Positions 46,093-55,054 of a stretch of DNA of 64,000 nt are shown one piece after another (the stretch's first letter is position 1; every line of letters begins with the position of its first letter). The notes below the pieces were generated by a model. It worked only from the letters and a program-made list of their open reading frames with translations, did no database searches and was not told the DNA's origin. Origin of the DNA: JACOMS01 sp051252005 (GTDB lineage: Bacteria > Pseudomonadota > Alphaproteobacteria > Caulobacterales > Maricaulaceae). The stretch covers positions 1 through 64,000 of the forward strand of contig JBPOEZ010000006.1 of assembly GCA_051252005.1 (NCBI GenBank). Direction: 5' to 3'. Position numbers and translations under genes: made by a program.

Positions 46093-46262
46093 GGGTGCCT
46101 CCAAGGCTGTGTGTTTTCGATTCCACGACCCTATAGCGCTTATTATGAATGAGAGCAAAACAGGGTGTGCGGTCATGGCGGCCAAATAGCAGTCAAACTC
46201 TGTATATTTTGCGACGGTTCGTGTATGCTTTGTGTAGCATTGGGGAAATATTAGGAGGACTT

Positions 46263-47201
46263 ATGTGTATTCATGATCATCATACGGACGAAACGCAGAC
46301 ACAAGAGATACGGGACATGCACCGCCGTAGAACCTTGATTCAAGGTTTGGCCGCAGGCGGAGTTCTGACGGTTGCTAGTTCGAGTCTTTCGGGCTGTACG
46401 ACGAATCCTGAAACGGGCGCCAAACAATTCGTCGCTTTTGCACCTGGGGACGCCGCATTGAGCCAGGCTGCAGCGCAATCATGGAATGAAATTAAAGCGA
46501 AAACACCACAGTCAAATGACCCTCGCTATACAACACGCCTTAAAAATGTGGGTAAGCGGGTTTCTAAGGGGGCAAATAAACATACCGAAAAGTGGGACTA
46601 CCGGGTTATCGCCGAAGATACGAAAAACGCCTTTGTTTTACCGGGGAACCGCGTGGCGTTTTATACTGGCATGATGGATTTCACAGATAATGATGATCAG
46701 GTAGCTGCAATCATGGGGCACGAAGTGGGCCATGTGACAGGCCGTCATGCGAGAGAACGGATGAGTATACAAACTGCCGGAGCTTTGGGGCAAGGCGCAG
46801 TAGCTATCGCTGGCTCATCGGTGTTGGGTGATAAATGTAAGAAGGCCTCTCGGACTCAAGTCGAATACAATCAATGTATGAGCGGCGCTCAGCAAAAAAC
46901 TCAGTTGCTACAACAAGCTATGGGACTTGGGTTTATGGTTGGGATTTCTTTGCCTTATTCACGTCGCCACGAAAGCGAATCGGACCTGCTCGGGGCAAAA
47001 TATATGTACAAGGCGGGGTTCGATCCGTATCAGGCGGTAAAGCTTTGGGAGAAGATGGCAGCGGACAGTGAGAGCCGTCAGCCGGAATTCATGTCTACTC
47101 ACCCGGATCCTGCACGCCGCGCCCGTGATTTGCACGAATATATTAAATATCAAGAGCAACTTGGCAGCCAAGGGTGGCAATCTATCCAAATGCCGGGATG
47201 A
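46263..47201 (+). CDS. M48-family metalloprotease, exported lipoprotein
   Basis: A 312-residue zinc protease with HEVGH in MGHEVGHVTGRHARERMS and the third ligand in RRHESESDLLGAKYMYKAGF. The N-terminus has HRRRTLIQGLAAGGVLTVAS, twin-arginine-like, followed by lipobox SLSGC, so it may be a Tat- or Sec-exported lipoprotein. Related to BepA/LoiP, which look after outer-membrane proteins. Start 46263 follows a perfect AGGAGG. Confidence 0.88.
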   Translation: MCIHDHHTDETQTQEIRDMHRRRTLIQGLAAGGVLTVASSSLSGCTTNPETGAKQFVAFAPGDAALSQAAAQSWNEIKAKTPQSNDPRYTTRLKNVGKRVSKGANKHTEKWDYRVIAEDTKNAFVLPGNRVAFYTGMMDFTDNDDQVAAIMGHEVGHVTGRHARERMSIQTAGALGQGAVAIAGSSVLGDKCKKASRTQVEYNQCMSGAQQKTQLLQQAMGLGFMVGISLPYSRRHESESDLLGAKYMYKAGFDPYQAVKLWEKMAADSESRQPEFMSTHPDPARRARDLHEYIKYQEQLGSQGWQSIQMPG

Positions 47202-47290
47202 GCTAACCTTTTACAGAGAAAATATTTCAAAACACGACTTGATAGGGGGCGGGGCTTCGTATAGATACCGCCGCTAACGCATCTTGATGT

Positions 47291-47367
47291 GCCGCCTTAG
47301 CTCAGTTGGTTAGAGCGCTGGTTTGTGGAACCAGAGGTCCTCAGTTCAAACCTGAGAGGCGGTACCA
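47291..47367 (+). tRNA. tRNA-His (GUG), alphaproteobacterial type
   Basis: A 77-nt cloverleaf with encoded CCA; anticodon loop TTGTGGA gives GUG. The base before position 1 is T, not the near-universal G-1, and the discriminator is A (GCGGTA-CCA), with G1 facing U72. This loss of G-1 with A73 is the known alphaproteobacterial variant, matched by a special HisRS. Confidence 0.96.
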
Positions 47368-47433
47368 TTTCCTTAAGTATCGTAAACAGATCCTTTACCA
47401 TAAGAATCTAGGTTTCGACCTAATGGAGTTCTT

Positions 47434-48564
47434 ATGACGACTGTTTTGTTAGAGCATATAAAAGAAGACGATGTACGGGTGCTTTTAAAGCATTCAGACG
47501 CCGAAAAACGCGCGGGCGCGGGCCAGCGCATATGCCGAACAGTTCGAGCAGGAAGCCTTTCGAAAGAAGAACGTGCTTTCGCCCACAAGCTCTTACAGGT
47601 CATGGTCGAAGATGCCGCATCTATTGTCCGGCGCACCTTATCGATTACGCTTAAGAACTCTCCTGAACTGCCACGCGAGATTGCGAAAAAGATCATCGCG
47701 GACATTGATAATGTAGCCATTCCGGTGTTGGTGAATTCTCCTGTGCTAACGGATGAAGACTTGATTGAAGTTTTGCGGTCAAAAGCTGCTTCCAAAATAA
47801 TTGCCATAGCTAAGCGCGCAAAGGTTAGCGGAACGCTCGTTCGCGAGATTGTTCGCTTCGGCGACAGTCACGCCGTCGCCGAAGTAGCGGCCAATGACGG
47901 CGCAATTATTGATCCGGCGTTTGCGGCCACGATGCTTGATCTCTACCATGATGATGATTTGATCAAAGAAGCCTTTATCGCCCGCCGCGACCTTCCGGTT
48001 CGCGTGATGGAAAAGCTTATTGCAATGGTAAGCGATGAGGCGGCTCTGCTTATTAATCGCCGTCACAACTTGCCTATGGATTTGTCTGTAGAGTTGACGA
48101 CACGCGCTAGAGAACGTGCCACGCTTGATATTGTCGGTGATGATATGGGCGAACGCGATATGCAATTGTTGATCGAGCGCCTTCATCAGGAAGGCCGCCT
48201 TATGCCGTCTATTGTTATTCGCATGGCCGGTCTTGGACGGATGCGGCTTCTAAAGTATGCTCTGTCCGCACTGTCAGGTATTCGCCCAGCAAAAGCCGCG
48301 TTGATGATTCATGACGGCGGACCTTTTGGTCTTAAAGCGTTATGCGAGCGTGCTGGAATGACACTGGCGCAAACGAAAGTCATTCGGGCGGCCTGTGCGA
48401 TGTTCCATGATTTAGAGGCGTGCGGAACAGAATATGACCAAACATTCTTTCAGTCGTTGATGATCGAGCGTATGCTCACACTGCCATATGATCTATCTGA
48501 AGGGGATCAAGAGTGGTTTTTGGAGCGCCTCGATGGATTGCAACAGCTGTCCGGAGCAGCATAA
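47434..48564 (+). CDS. DUF2336 domain protein
   Basis: A 376-residue soluble, largely helical HEAT-like protein. The N-terminal half matches the alphaproteobacterial DUF2336 family (VRRTLSITLKNSPELPREIA, DNVAIPVLVNSPVLTDEDLI). The C-terminal half ends with a helical region (LALSGIRPAKAAL-type repeat). No catalytic motif is seen. Function unknown; it stands alone after tRNA-His. Confidence 0.8.
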   Translation: MTTVLLEHIKEDDVRVLLKHSDAEKRAGAGQRICRTVRAGSLSKEERAFAHKLLQVMVEDAASIVRRTLSITLKNSPELPREIAKKIIADIDNVAIPVLVNSPVLTDEDLIEVLRSKAASKIIAIAKRAKVSGTLVREIVRFGDSHAVAEVAANDGAIIDPAFAATMLDLYHDDDLIKEAFIARRDLPVRVMEKLIAMVSDEAALLINRRHNLPMDLSVELTTRARERATLDIVGDDMGERDMQLLIERLHQEGRLMPSIVIRMAGLGRMRLLKYALSALSGIRPAKAALMIHDGGPFGLKALCERAGMTLAQTKVIRAACAMFHDLEACGTEYDQTFFQSLMIERMLTLPYDLSEGDQEWFLERLDGLQQLSGAA

Positions 48565-48630
48565 GGCTTCGCTATACGTTGAGCCCATAATCAGTTCGTG
48601 TATTATAGACCCTTATTAAAAGGGTTTCTC

Positions 48631-49182
48631 ATGCGATTTTTATTTTTTACTGTACCTACCATCCTCGTCTGTTTTTTCGCGCAGCCGCTGGCTTTGGCTC
48701 AAACTCCAGAGTTTCAAAAGGGGCCAGTGTTTGAAAATTACGGTCCAGTCACCAAGGTCGATGCGAATTTCAAAATTCCAGAGCGCGCGAAATTCAATGT
48801 TGTGTTCGATGTCGCTAAGCCAGCAGCTAAGGAAGGATTTAACCGCAGTTTTGAAAGTGCGGCGCGGTTCATAAATATGCATGTAGCTGCAGGCGTTCCG
48901 CAAGAAAACATTCAGGTTGCGATTGTCGTCCACGGGAAAGCGTCGTTTGACCTGACTGAGGACGCATTCTTTGCTAGTGGCAATGATCACAAGTCAAATC
49001 TTAGCGCGCGGCTTATAGAGGCTCTGCAAAAGCAAGGCGTGCGGTTCATTCTTTGCGGCCAGTCAGCGGGTTACCATAAGATTGAAAAGTCAGTGCTGCT
49101 TCCGGGGGTGGAAATGGCGCTTTCGGCGATGACGGCACATGCGCTACTTCAACAAGACGGCTATACGCTTAATCCGTTTTAA
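48631..49182 (+). CDS. Exported DsrE-family protein
   Basis: A 183-residue protein with signal peptide (RFLFFTVPTILVCFFAQPLA, cleavage near LAQ-TPE) and a DsrE/DsrF-like alpha-beta domain (QVAIVVHGKASFDL). One conserved-looking Cys occurs in RFILCGQSAGYHK. It would act in the periplasm; sulfur relay or redox roles are known for relatives, but not shown here. Start 48631 was chosen for the signal peptide; an in-frame ATG at 48598 is longer. Confidence 0.7.
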   Translation: MRFLFFTVPTILVCFFAQPLALAQTPEFQKGPVFENYGPVTKVDANFKIPERAKFNVVFDVAKPAAKEGFNRSFESAARFINMHVAAGVPQENIQVAIVVHGKASFDLTEDAFFASGNDHKSNLSARLIEALQKQGVRFILCGQSAGYHKIEKSVLLPGVEMALSAMTAHALLQQDGYTLNPF

Positions 49183-49200
49183 AGCGTTAGATCTAGAGGG

Positions 49201-50454
49201 TTAGAAAAAATCTCCGGCGTCAGGCACACGGCCGAAAGCAATTTTCGCCCCTGCATAACCGCCAGGCAGAACCGCGCGCGGGCCAAGGTGCACCACGCAG
49301 GCTCCGTGCTTTTCGTTCAGGCTATCCATTGTTGCTGTGAGTGCGTCCCATTTCCGCGTTCCGGCGTGGGCTGTGCTGTCTTCGAACATATCGCCCGTTC
49401 GCTGCCCAACAGGCACAATATCGAAAAGGGTGACGGATACGCTCTGAATGCGAGCCCGTGTCCCTAGGGCGTGGATAATCTGCCCGTAAAGTCTTTCCAT
49501 ATGTCCTGCAAGGCTGTGATCATCCGAGCAGGCGGCAAATCCGGTTTGCCGCCCAACCCGCCCGCTTTTCGTGTTTTTTACAGAAATGGCCATGCTACCG
49601 GCGGTAAATCCCTCGCGCCGCATACGGTAAGCGGCTTTGACGGTTAGAAGACGTAGGCAATCTTTGGCTTTTTGCGGGTGTTGCCAATTCCCAGAGAGTA
49701 AGCGGCTATGGCCGAACATTCTCCGCTGTGTTTCAGGGCGCGAAACGGCGTAACCGCGTAGCTGTGCCCACATACGTTCGCCTTCAACACTGCCCCATAT
49801 AGAGCGCGCATGCTTGGCAGATATATTCCAAAAATCGTCGATAGATACGACGCCGGCTTTGTTTAGCCTCGACTGCATGCCAGAAGAGATGCCTGGTAAG
49901 TCCTGTAAGCTCAGTCCCTTTATGGCACGAGGCAGATCATCAGGATGTAAGATGGTAAAGCCGTTAGGTTTATTCATTTCTGCCGCGACCTTGGCGAGGA
50001 ATTGATTGGCGGCAAGCCCAATGGACGGAGTTATAGCGGGGCCGATTTGCTCCGCTAGTCCCTCGCGTATGTTTTCTGCTAGTGCGAGCGCTTCGCGTTT
50101 CTCCCGCCCGATGAGGGTGCATTCAACCTCATCTATCGACCATGTTCTTGTGACAGGGACATACTGACCCACGACCTCAACGATTTTGTTATGCATTTTT
50201 ACATACACATCATGGCGGGCAGGGCGGATGACTAAGTCGCCGCAGAGGGCCTTGGCCTCAAAAACGCGCATGCCACGCTTAACGCCTACGCGCTTGGCTT
50301 GATAACAACAGGTAATCAAGGTGGCGTTTTCTGACTGTAGTGAGGTAATGCCGACGGGATTATTCCGTATGGCAGGATCGAGCTGCTTTTCAACATTGGC
50401 GAAGAAAGCATCAAAATCGATATAGAGACAAGCAATGCCTTCTGGTTTATACAT
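49201..50454 (-). CDS. SOS-controlled Y-family DNA polymerase
   Basis: Translesion polymerase, 417 residues. Catalytic blocks: YIDFDAFFANVEKQ (first Asp pair and Phe steric gate), YQAKRVGVKRGMRVFEA and the second acidic pair in WSIDEVECTL. A helix-hairpin-helix (LQDLPGISSGMQSRLNKAG) and little-finger domain follow. The C-terminus lacks a clear beta-clamp QLxLF motif; the end reads PDAGDFF. It resembles DinB/UmuC-type enzymes without an adjacent umuD or imuA/dnaE2. A perfect LexA box lies 36 nt upstream, so it should be damage-induced. Confidence 0.88.
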   Translation of the reverse strand: MYKPEGIACLYIDFDAFFANVEKQLDPAIRNNPVGITSLQSENATLITCCYQAKRVGVKRGMRVFEAKALCGDLVIRPARHDVYVKMHNKIVEVVGQYVPVTRTWSIDEVECTLIGREKREALALAENIREGLAEQIGPAITPSIGLAANQFLAKVAAEMNKPNGFTILHPDDLPRAIKGLSLQDLPGISSGMQSRLNKAGVVSIDDFWNISAKHARSIWGSVEGERMWAQLRGYAVSRPETQRRMFGHSRLLSGNWQHPQKAKDCLRLLTVKAAYRMRREGFTAGSMAISVKNTKSGRVGRQTGFAACSDDHSLAGHMERLYGQIIHALGTRARIQSVSVTLFDIVPVGQRTGDMFEDSTAHAGTRKWDALTATMDSLNEKHGACVVHLGPRAVLPGGYAGAKIAFGRVPDAGDFF

Positions 50455-50489
50455 GTCGATAGAACCTATGTTTGGCCAGTATTGGCTCG

Positions 50490-50504
50490 GAACATAAGTA
50501 GAAC
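50490..50504. promoter_or_regulatory. LexA box of the Y-family polymerase
   Basis: A perfect GAAC ATAAGTA GAAC direct repeat, 36 nt before the polymerase start on the minus strand. It matches the boxes before lexA and the micropeptide-dnaE unit. Confidence 0.8.
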
Positions 50505-50825
50505 ATATTGTTTTGTTTGGGTAGGTATATTTAGTAGATTAGGCTCAGCCCCCAAGTTCGAATATGAGAAAATAGACGATTCTACTATGAATTTTTTGAC
50601 TCGACTGCCTTCGATCAGTCTCGTCAGAACCGTTTTAGGTATAAAATAATGTTTTTTGAGTTGAAGACATAAATCCTTAACGGAATGTCGGTAATGTCAC
50701 TCTAAATGCCAAATGCGTTAAGAGTGCTAGGATAGCACATTTCTTCTTTGTGGGAGAGGAAGCATGATCTTTTGATCGTAGCGGTTCGGCAACATATCTT
50801 TTATGAATGAGTAAGAAAGCATTTA
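50505..50825. other. Non-coding gap with one hairpin
   Basis: About 320 nt without a supported gene. It has a perfect 6-bp hairpin, GTGCTA (50724-50729) with TAGCAC (50733-50738), followed by ATTTCTTCTTT, and a TATAAAAT run at 50640-50647. A 20-codon frame from 50587 has no ribosome site. It probably holds the MarR gene promoter and leader. Confidence 0.35.
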
Positions 50826-51407
50826 ATGCCCCACAACCGCATGCAATATAATCTCGAATCCAAAGACATGGACCTATTTTTTATGGTAGGCCAGATTGTT
50901 CGAGACTATGAAGAGTTCATAAAAAATGCTGTGATGCCTGAAATAACGGCTAAGCATGAAATAAAAATACGCGAGTTACTTGTCTTGATTTGCATACAAA
51001 GCGCGCTCCAACCTGTTACTTCCGCCGATATTGCTACTGTTATGCGTAAAGACCCCGCAACGATGACACGCTCAACGCTTGTCCTTATCGGTAAAAAATA
51101 TATTACAACAATGCGGAGCCGAACTGACAATCGCGGAAAAATCCTACAGATGACCGATCAGGGGCAGGCGGTTATTCTTGATTATAAAAACCTAATGAAA
51201 AAAGCTGAAGCCGTGACCAATAGGCGGCAAAGTAGCGATGGTCGGTTTGTGGATGACGGCGCTCTCGGACAGATTTTACAGTCCATCGCTCAGCGGGCAA
51301 AAACCATGGCCAACGTTTCAGCGGAGAGAGGCTTTGCGGAGAGTTTAAACAGTAACTCCGATGGAGCCGAAGGCGCAGCGGAAACATGTTCCGCTATAAT
51401 TTATTAG
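50826..51407 (+). CDS. MarR-like transcriptional regulator
   Basis: A 193-residue winged-helix protein. The DNA-binding region reads LVLICIQSALQPVTSADIAT, then RKDPATMTRSTLVLIGKKYI, with the wing MRSRTDNRGKILQMTDQGQ, as in MarR regulators. The C-terminal 60 residues are variable. Starts at 50826, 50841 or 50868 are possible; none has a strong ribosome site. Target and ligand unknown. Confidence 0.7.
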   Translation: MPHNRMQYNLESKDMDLFFMVGQIVRDYEEFIKNAVMPEITAKHEIKIRELLVLICIQSALQPVTSADIATVMRKDPATMTRSTLVLIGKKYITTMRSRTDNRGKILQMTDQGQAVILDYKNLMKKAEAVTNRRQSSDGRFVDDGALGQILQSIAQRAKTMANVSAERGFAESLNSNSDGAEGAAETCSAIIY

Positions 51408-51433
51408 AACTGTACAAATTTTAGGCTTTAACT

Positions 51434-53482
51434 TTAAAACGCACCAACTGTTATGTCGCGATAAATTCGGTTTTGCGCTGTATTACCGTTCATCCTTGCA
51501 CGGTAAACCTGAGTGTTTTCCATAACACGTTGTACATAATTCCGAGTTTCTGAAAACGGTATGCTCTCAAGCCAATCGACGGCGTCGATTTCGCCTTTAC
51601 GCGGGTCACCATAAGTTTTTGTCCATTGGCTGACGCGGCGTGGGCCCGCATTATAAGCCACTGCGGCCATGATATAAGAACCATCATAGTCTCGTAATAG
51701 GTCATGCAGGTGTAGGGCCCCTAACCTTGCACTGTACGATATGTCTGAGGTCATACGGGAGCGGCTGTAGGGGATACGGTGTTTGCGAGCTGTTGCGCCG
51801 GCTGTGGCATTGATCATCTGCATGAGACCATAGGCTCGGGCGTGACTAACAGCGCGGTGATTAAATTCGCTTTCCTGGCGTGCAATGGCTAAGACGAAGG
51901 CCTTATCAAAGCTGGTTGGAAGGGTCATAATCGCATCTGGCATAGGGTAACCCGATTCAGTGAGCATGCCTTGGAAGCGTGAGGCCTGCTTCGCCGCTCT
52001 TAATGAAGGTTTCATGTAGCCGTATTTCTTTGCAAGACCTGCGAGAAGGGTAAGGTGCTCGGGTGTTTCCAGAACATCATCAAGATGAAAAGCAAATTGT
52101 GTGAAATACCGCTCTTCCTGTGCCTCGCCGAGTAAATGCATAGCTTTGACCCGAGGGTCAGCTTCGAATTGCCCGACAAGGTAAGTCGGGTTCGTTTCGT
52201 AAGGCAGGTTTACTGTCATGTTCGGTCCGCCCATGCGCTCTGCGGCGAGAAAACCATAAAATGTATTCGAGAACCGAGAGGCATCAGCATAATGCAAAAT
52301 TGCTTGTGTGTTGTTTGTGGCCTCGTAGGAGCGGCCGAGCCAGTAGCTCGCGCGGCTAAGTGAAACGGGAAATGATACGCCGGATTTTAGGCGCTCAAAG
52401 TGCCTTTGTGCCTGTGTGGGTTGGTTGAGTTTTGTTAGGGCGAGCCAGCCTGCTAAAAACTCAGATTCGGCAAATGCAGCACCCCGTGTGAGACCCACAT
52501 GTTGTGTGAGCATATAGGCATCATTAAAGCGTTTTTGCTCTATCGCCCAATAGGCCATAATTTTCTTTTCACGCCACATGCGCTCCTTCCCGTTTTCGCT
52601 CATAGCGGGAGCTTTGATTTGAAGGTACATGGGCAAAGCATAGGTTTTGTTTTGCTTCCGGCGGCGCCAACGGGCACGTTCAAACAAGAGGCCTGGATCG
52701 TTTTGCAGTCGGGCTGGGACGCGTCTGATGGCGGAGTCCATACCTGAACGGTTGCTGGCAACCCGCATACGGGCATCCATCAAATAATGATCAGAATTAT
52801 GCATTAAAGGTAAGAGCCCTTGAGCCTTATCGAAATGTGCTCTGCCGAGCCATATGAGGTGATCAGCGCGAGCGGCGTGGTCCTCTTTTGTTAACTTGGA
52901 CTTGAACTCACGGTATAAGTCGCGCTGTCTTTCGCGCGTTAGCTTGGACTCGCGCCAGGCTTTCTGAAGCCACTTTCGGCCTTCTGCATTGTTACCGCTT
53001 TGGTAAAATGCGCGGGCTAATGCCGCGCGGCCTTCGCCTGAAATTGGGTCTTGCCCTTTGAACCAATCAAAGGTTTTCTGCGGAGATTGACGCGTGTCGA
53101 GGATCATGCTTTCGCCTGTGGCTTTCATGCCTGTCATGCGCGGCCAATCAGAAAGCTGATGAACGACGTAATCAATTTCGCTAAATGATGATCTGGGATC
53201 TTTTGATGTTGTAATCCATTTTATGAGGTCTCGCGCCGTTTTGTCAGAAATTTGCTCCTCCAAGCGGCGAACTTGTGTCCAATTCCTATCTTTTGAAGCG
53301 CTGAGGGCCGCACGGAATAATTTTGCATCATTAGAGTTAAGATAATTTGACGTATTTGGGGCCATGGGTTTCAGGCGCGGAGAGGGGACATTCGCTGCGG
53401 CAAGAGTTGGCAGTAACCCCACAAAAGCCATAATCATGCCGATTATGGCAATGTGTGTCGGTTTCTTTAGCAATGAAAACAT
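51434..53482 (-). CDS. Soluble lytic transglycosylase (Slt type)
   Basis: Periplasmic murein hydrolase, 682 residues. A signal peptide (IAIIGMIMAFVGLLPTLAAA) precedes a long alpha-superhelical region of TPR-like helices and a C-terminal GH23 domain. Catalytic Glu lies in AIARQESEFNHRAVSHARAY, followed by GLMQMINATA and AVAYNAGPRRVSQW. Similar to E. coli Slt70. Convergent with the MarR gene and divergent from dapA. Confidence 0.92.
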   Translation of the reverse strand: MFSLLKKPTHIAIIGMIMAFVGLLPTLAAANVPSPRLKPMAPNTSNYLNSNDAKLFRAALSASKDRNWTQVRRLEEQISDKTARDLIKWITTSKDPRSSFSEIDYVVHQLSDWPRMTGMKATGESMILDTRQSPQKTFDWFKGQDPISGEGRAALARAFYQSGNNAEGRKWLQKAWRESKLTRERQRDLYREFKSKLTKEDHAARADHLIWLGRAHFDKAQGLLPLMHNSDHYLMDARMRVASNRSGMDSAIRRVPARLQNDPGLLFERARWRRRKQNKTYALPMYLQIKAPAMSENGKERMWREKKIMAYWAIEQKRFNDAYMLTQHVGLTRGAAFAESEFLAGWLALTKLNQPTQAQRHFERLKSGVSFPVSLSRASYWLGRSYEATNNTQAILHYADASRFSNTFYGFLAAERMGGPNMTVNLPYETNPTYLVGQFEADPRVKAMHLLGEAQEERYFTQFAFHLDDVLETPEHLTLLAGLAKKYGYMKPSLRAAKQASRFQGMLTESGYPMPDAIMTLPTSFDKAFVLAIARQESEFNHRAVSHARAYGLMQMINATAGATARKHRIPYSRSRMTSDISYSARLGALHLHDLLRDYDGSYIMAAVAYNAGPRRVSQWTKTYGDPRKGEIDAVDWLESIPFSETRNYVQRVMENTQVYRARMNGNTAQNRIYRDITVGAF

Positions 53483-53616
53483 GAAAGTAGATTATTCCTT
53501 AGTCTTGCATAGTGTGTGTGAACAAAGCTATGACGCGCAAACCCTATATTTAAGAATCTATATGACTATACTGGCAAGAGCAATGCAATCGTCATGCCGA
53601 ATTTTGAAAGAAAAAC

Positions 53617-54492
53617 ATGATTAAAGGATCTATTCCCGCGCTTATCACGCCGTTTAAAGATGGAGCTGTTGACGAGACAGCATTTCAGGACTTTGTTGAT
53701 TGGCAAATCGAGTCAGGCAGTCATGGTTTGGTGCCTTGCGGAACCACAGGCGAGTCGCCGACTTTGAGCGATAGCGAGCATCGCCGTGTTATCGAATTAT
53801 GCGTAGATGCTGCGGGTGGCAGAGTACCTGTCATTGCCGGAGCGGGCTCAAATGAGACCCGAGTAGCGGTAGCCTATTCGGAACATGCGAAAGACCTTGG
53901 CGCGGACGCCGTTTTGGTGGTGACCCCATATTACAATAAGCCTAGCCAAGAAGGTATTTACCAACACTTTAAAGCTATCTCTGATTCTGTTGATATTCCG
54001 ATTATTGTTTATAACATACCAGGACGGAGCGTGGTTGATATTACAAATGAAACGATGGCGAGGCTTGCAAGTCTGCCAACGGTGATTGGCTGTAAAGATG
54101 CCACGGGAGACATTTCCCGCGTGACGACTTTGAAAGACATGTGCGGCGCGGATTTTATTCAGCTTTCCGGTGATGACGGGACGGCTTTAGGGCATGCTGT
54201 TCACGGTGGTGTTGGAGCGATTTCCGTAGGCGCAAACGTGGCGCCGGCTCAATATGCGGCGTTCCATAATGCGTGTTTAGCAGGGGACTTTAAGACCGCC
54301 ATAGATATTCATGAACGTCTTGACCGTCTTCACAAAGATCTTTTCATCGATCCTAGTCCTGCGCCTACAAAATACGCATTGTCGCTATTGGGGCGAAGCC
54401 AAACAGATGTGCGTCTGCCGATTACGCCGTGCAGAGAGTCTACTTTGGCCACGGTAAAAGCGGCTATGACCCGTGCAGGGGTGACGTTTTAA
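53617..54492 (+). CDS. dapA: 4-hydroxy-tetrahydrodipicolinate synthase
   Basis: First committed enzyme of lysine/diaminopimelate synthesis, 291 residues. GTTGESPTL binds pyruvate's carboxylate, VTPYYNKPSQEG has the catalytic Tyr, and VIGCKDATGD the Schiff-base Lys. smpB starts 2 nt after its stop, a conserved pairing in alphaproteobacteria. Confidence 0.97.
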   Translation: MIKGSIPALITPFKDGAVDETAFQDFVDWQIESGSHGLVPCGTTGESPTLSDSEHRRVIELCVDAAGGRVPVIAGAGSNETRVAVAYSEHAKDLGADAVLVVTPYYNKPSQEGIYQHFKAISDSVDIPIIVYNIPGRSVVDITNETMARLASLPTVIGCKDATGDISRVTTLKDMCGADFIQLSGDDGTALGHAVHGGVGAISVGANVAPAQYAAFHNACLAGDFKTAIDIHERLDRLHKDLFIDPSPAPTKYALSLLGRSQTDVRLPITPCRESTLATVKAAMTRAGVTF

Positions 54493-54494
54493 TC

Positions 54495-54971
54495 ATGGCC
54501 CCTAAAAAGCCCGCATCACAAAATAAGGCGATAGCTGAAAACCGCCGAGCGCGGTTTGATTATGCTATTGAAGAAACCTTCGAAGCAGGGATCGCTCTGC
54601 TCGGGACTGAGGTTAAAGCCTTGCGTGAAGGTCGAGCAAATATTGCAGAAAGCTACGCCTCTGTTGAAGGCAGCGACGTGTATCTGATCAATGCTAACAT
54701 TCCGATTTATGCTCCCGCGAGCCAGTTTAATCACGAGCCGAAGCGCCATAGACGACTTTTACTAAAACGCAGGGAAATCAGTACGTTAATCAGTGAAACT
54801 CAACGTAAAGGGCGCACCATCGTGCCGTTAAAGCTTTATATGAATGACCGCGGGTTTGTGAAATTGCTCATCGGTGTGGGCACGGGTAAACGCAATATCG
54901 ATAAACGCGACACACAGAAAACGCGCGATTGGCAAAAGCAAAAAGCCCGCCTGATGCGGGATCGCGGCTAG
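54495..54971 (+). CDS. smpB: SsrA-binding protein
   Basis: tmRNA partner in trans-translation, 158 residues. Blocks AENRRARFDYAIEETFEAGI, LLGTEVKALREGRANIAESY and the basic tail KRNIDKRDTQKTRDWQKQKA are clear. The start at 54495 avoids 22 residues read out of dapA. The gene for tmRNA is not in the window. Confidence 0.97.
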   Translation: MAPKKPASQNKAIAENRRARFDYAIEETFEAGIALLGTEVKALREGRANIAESYASVEGSDVYLINANIPIYAPASQFNHEPKRHRRLLLKRREISTLISETQRKGRTIVPLKLYMNDRGFVKLLIGVGTGKRNIDKRDTQKTRDWQKQKARLMRDRG

Positions 54972-54993
54972 AGCCACTTTTTTGTAATCATAA

Positions 54994-55031
54994 AAAAACC
55001 CAGTTCAGGTATATGCCTAAACTGGGTTTTT
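54994..55031. terminator. Bidirectional terminator between smpB and bamE
   Basis: AAAAACCCAGTT pairs with AACTGGGTTTTT, with further pairing (AGGT and GCCT) inside. An A-run on the left and T-run on the right make it a terminator for both convergent genes. Confidence 0.9.
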
Positions 55032-55054
55032 CTTTGTGCAAACCTCTATTCAGC

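Noticed and set aside
50587..50649. 20-codon frame upstream of the MarR gene
   Set aside because: No ribosome site and ordinary composition; unlike the SidA-like frame it has no supporting signals.
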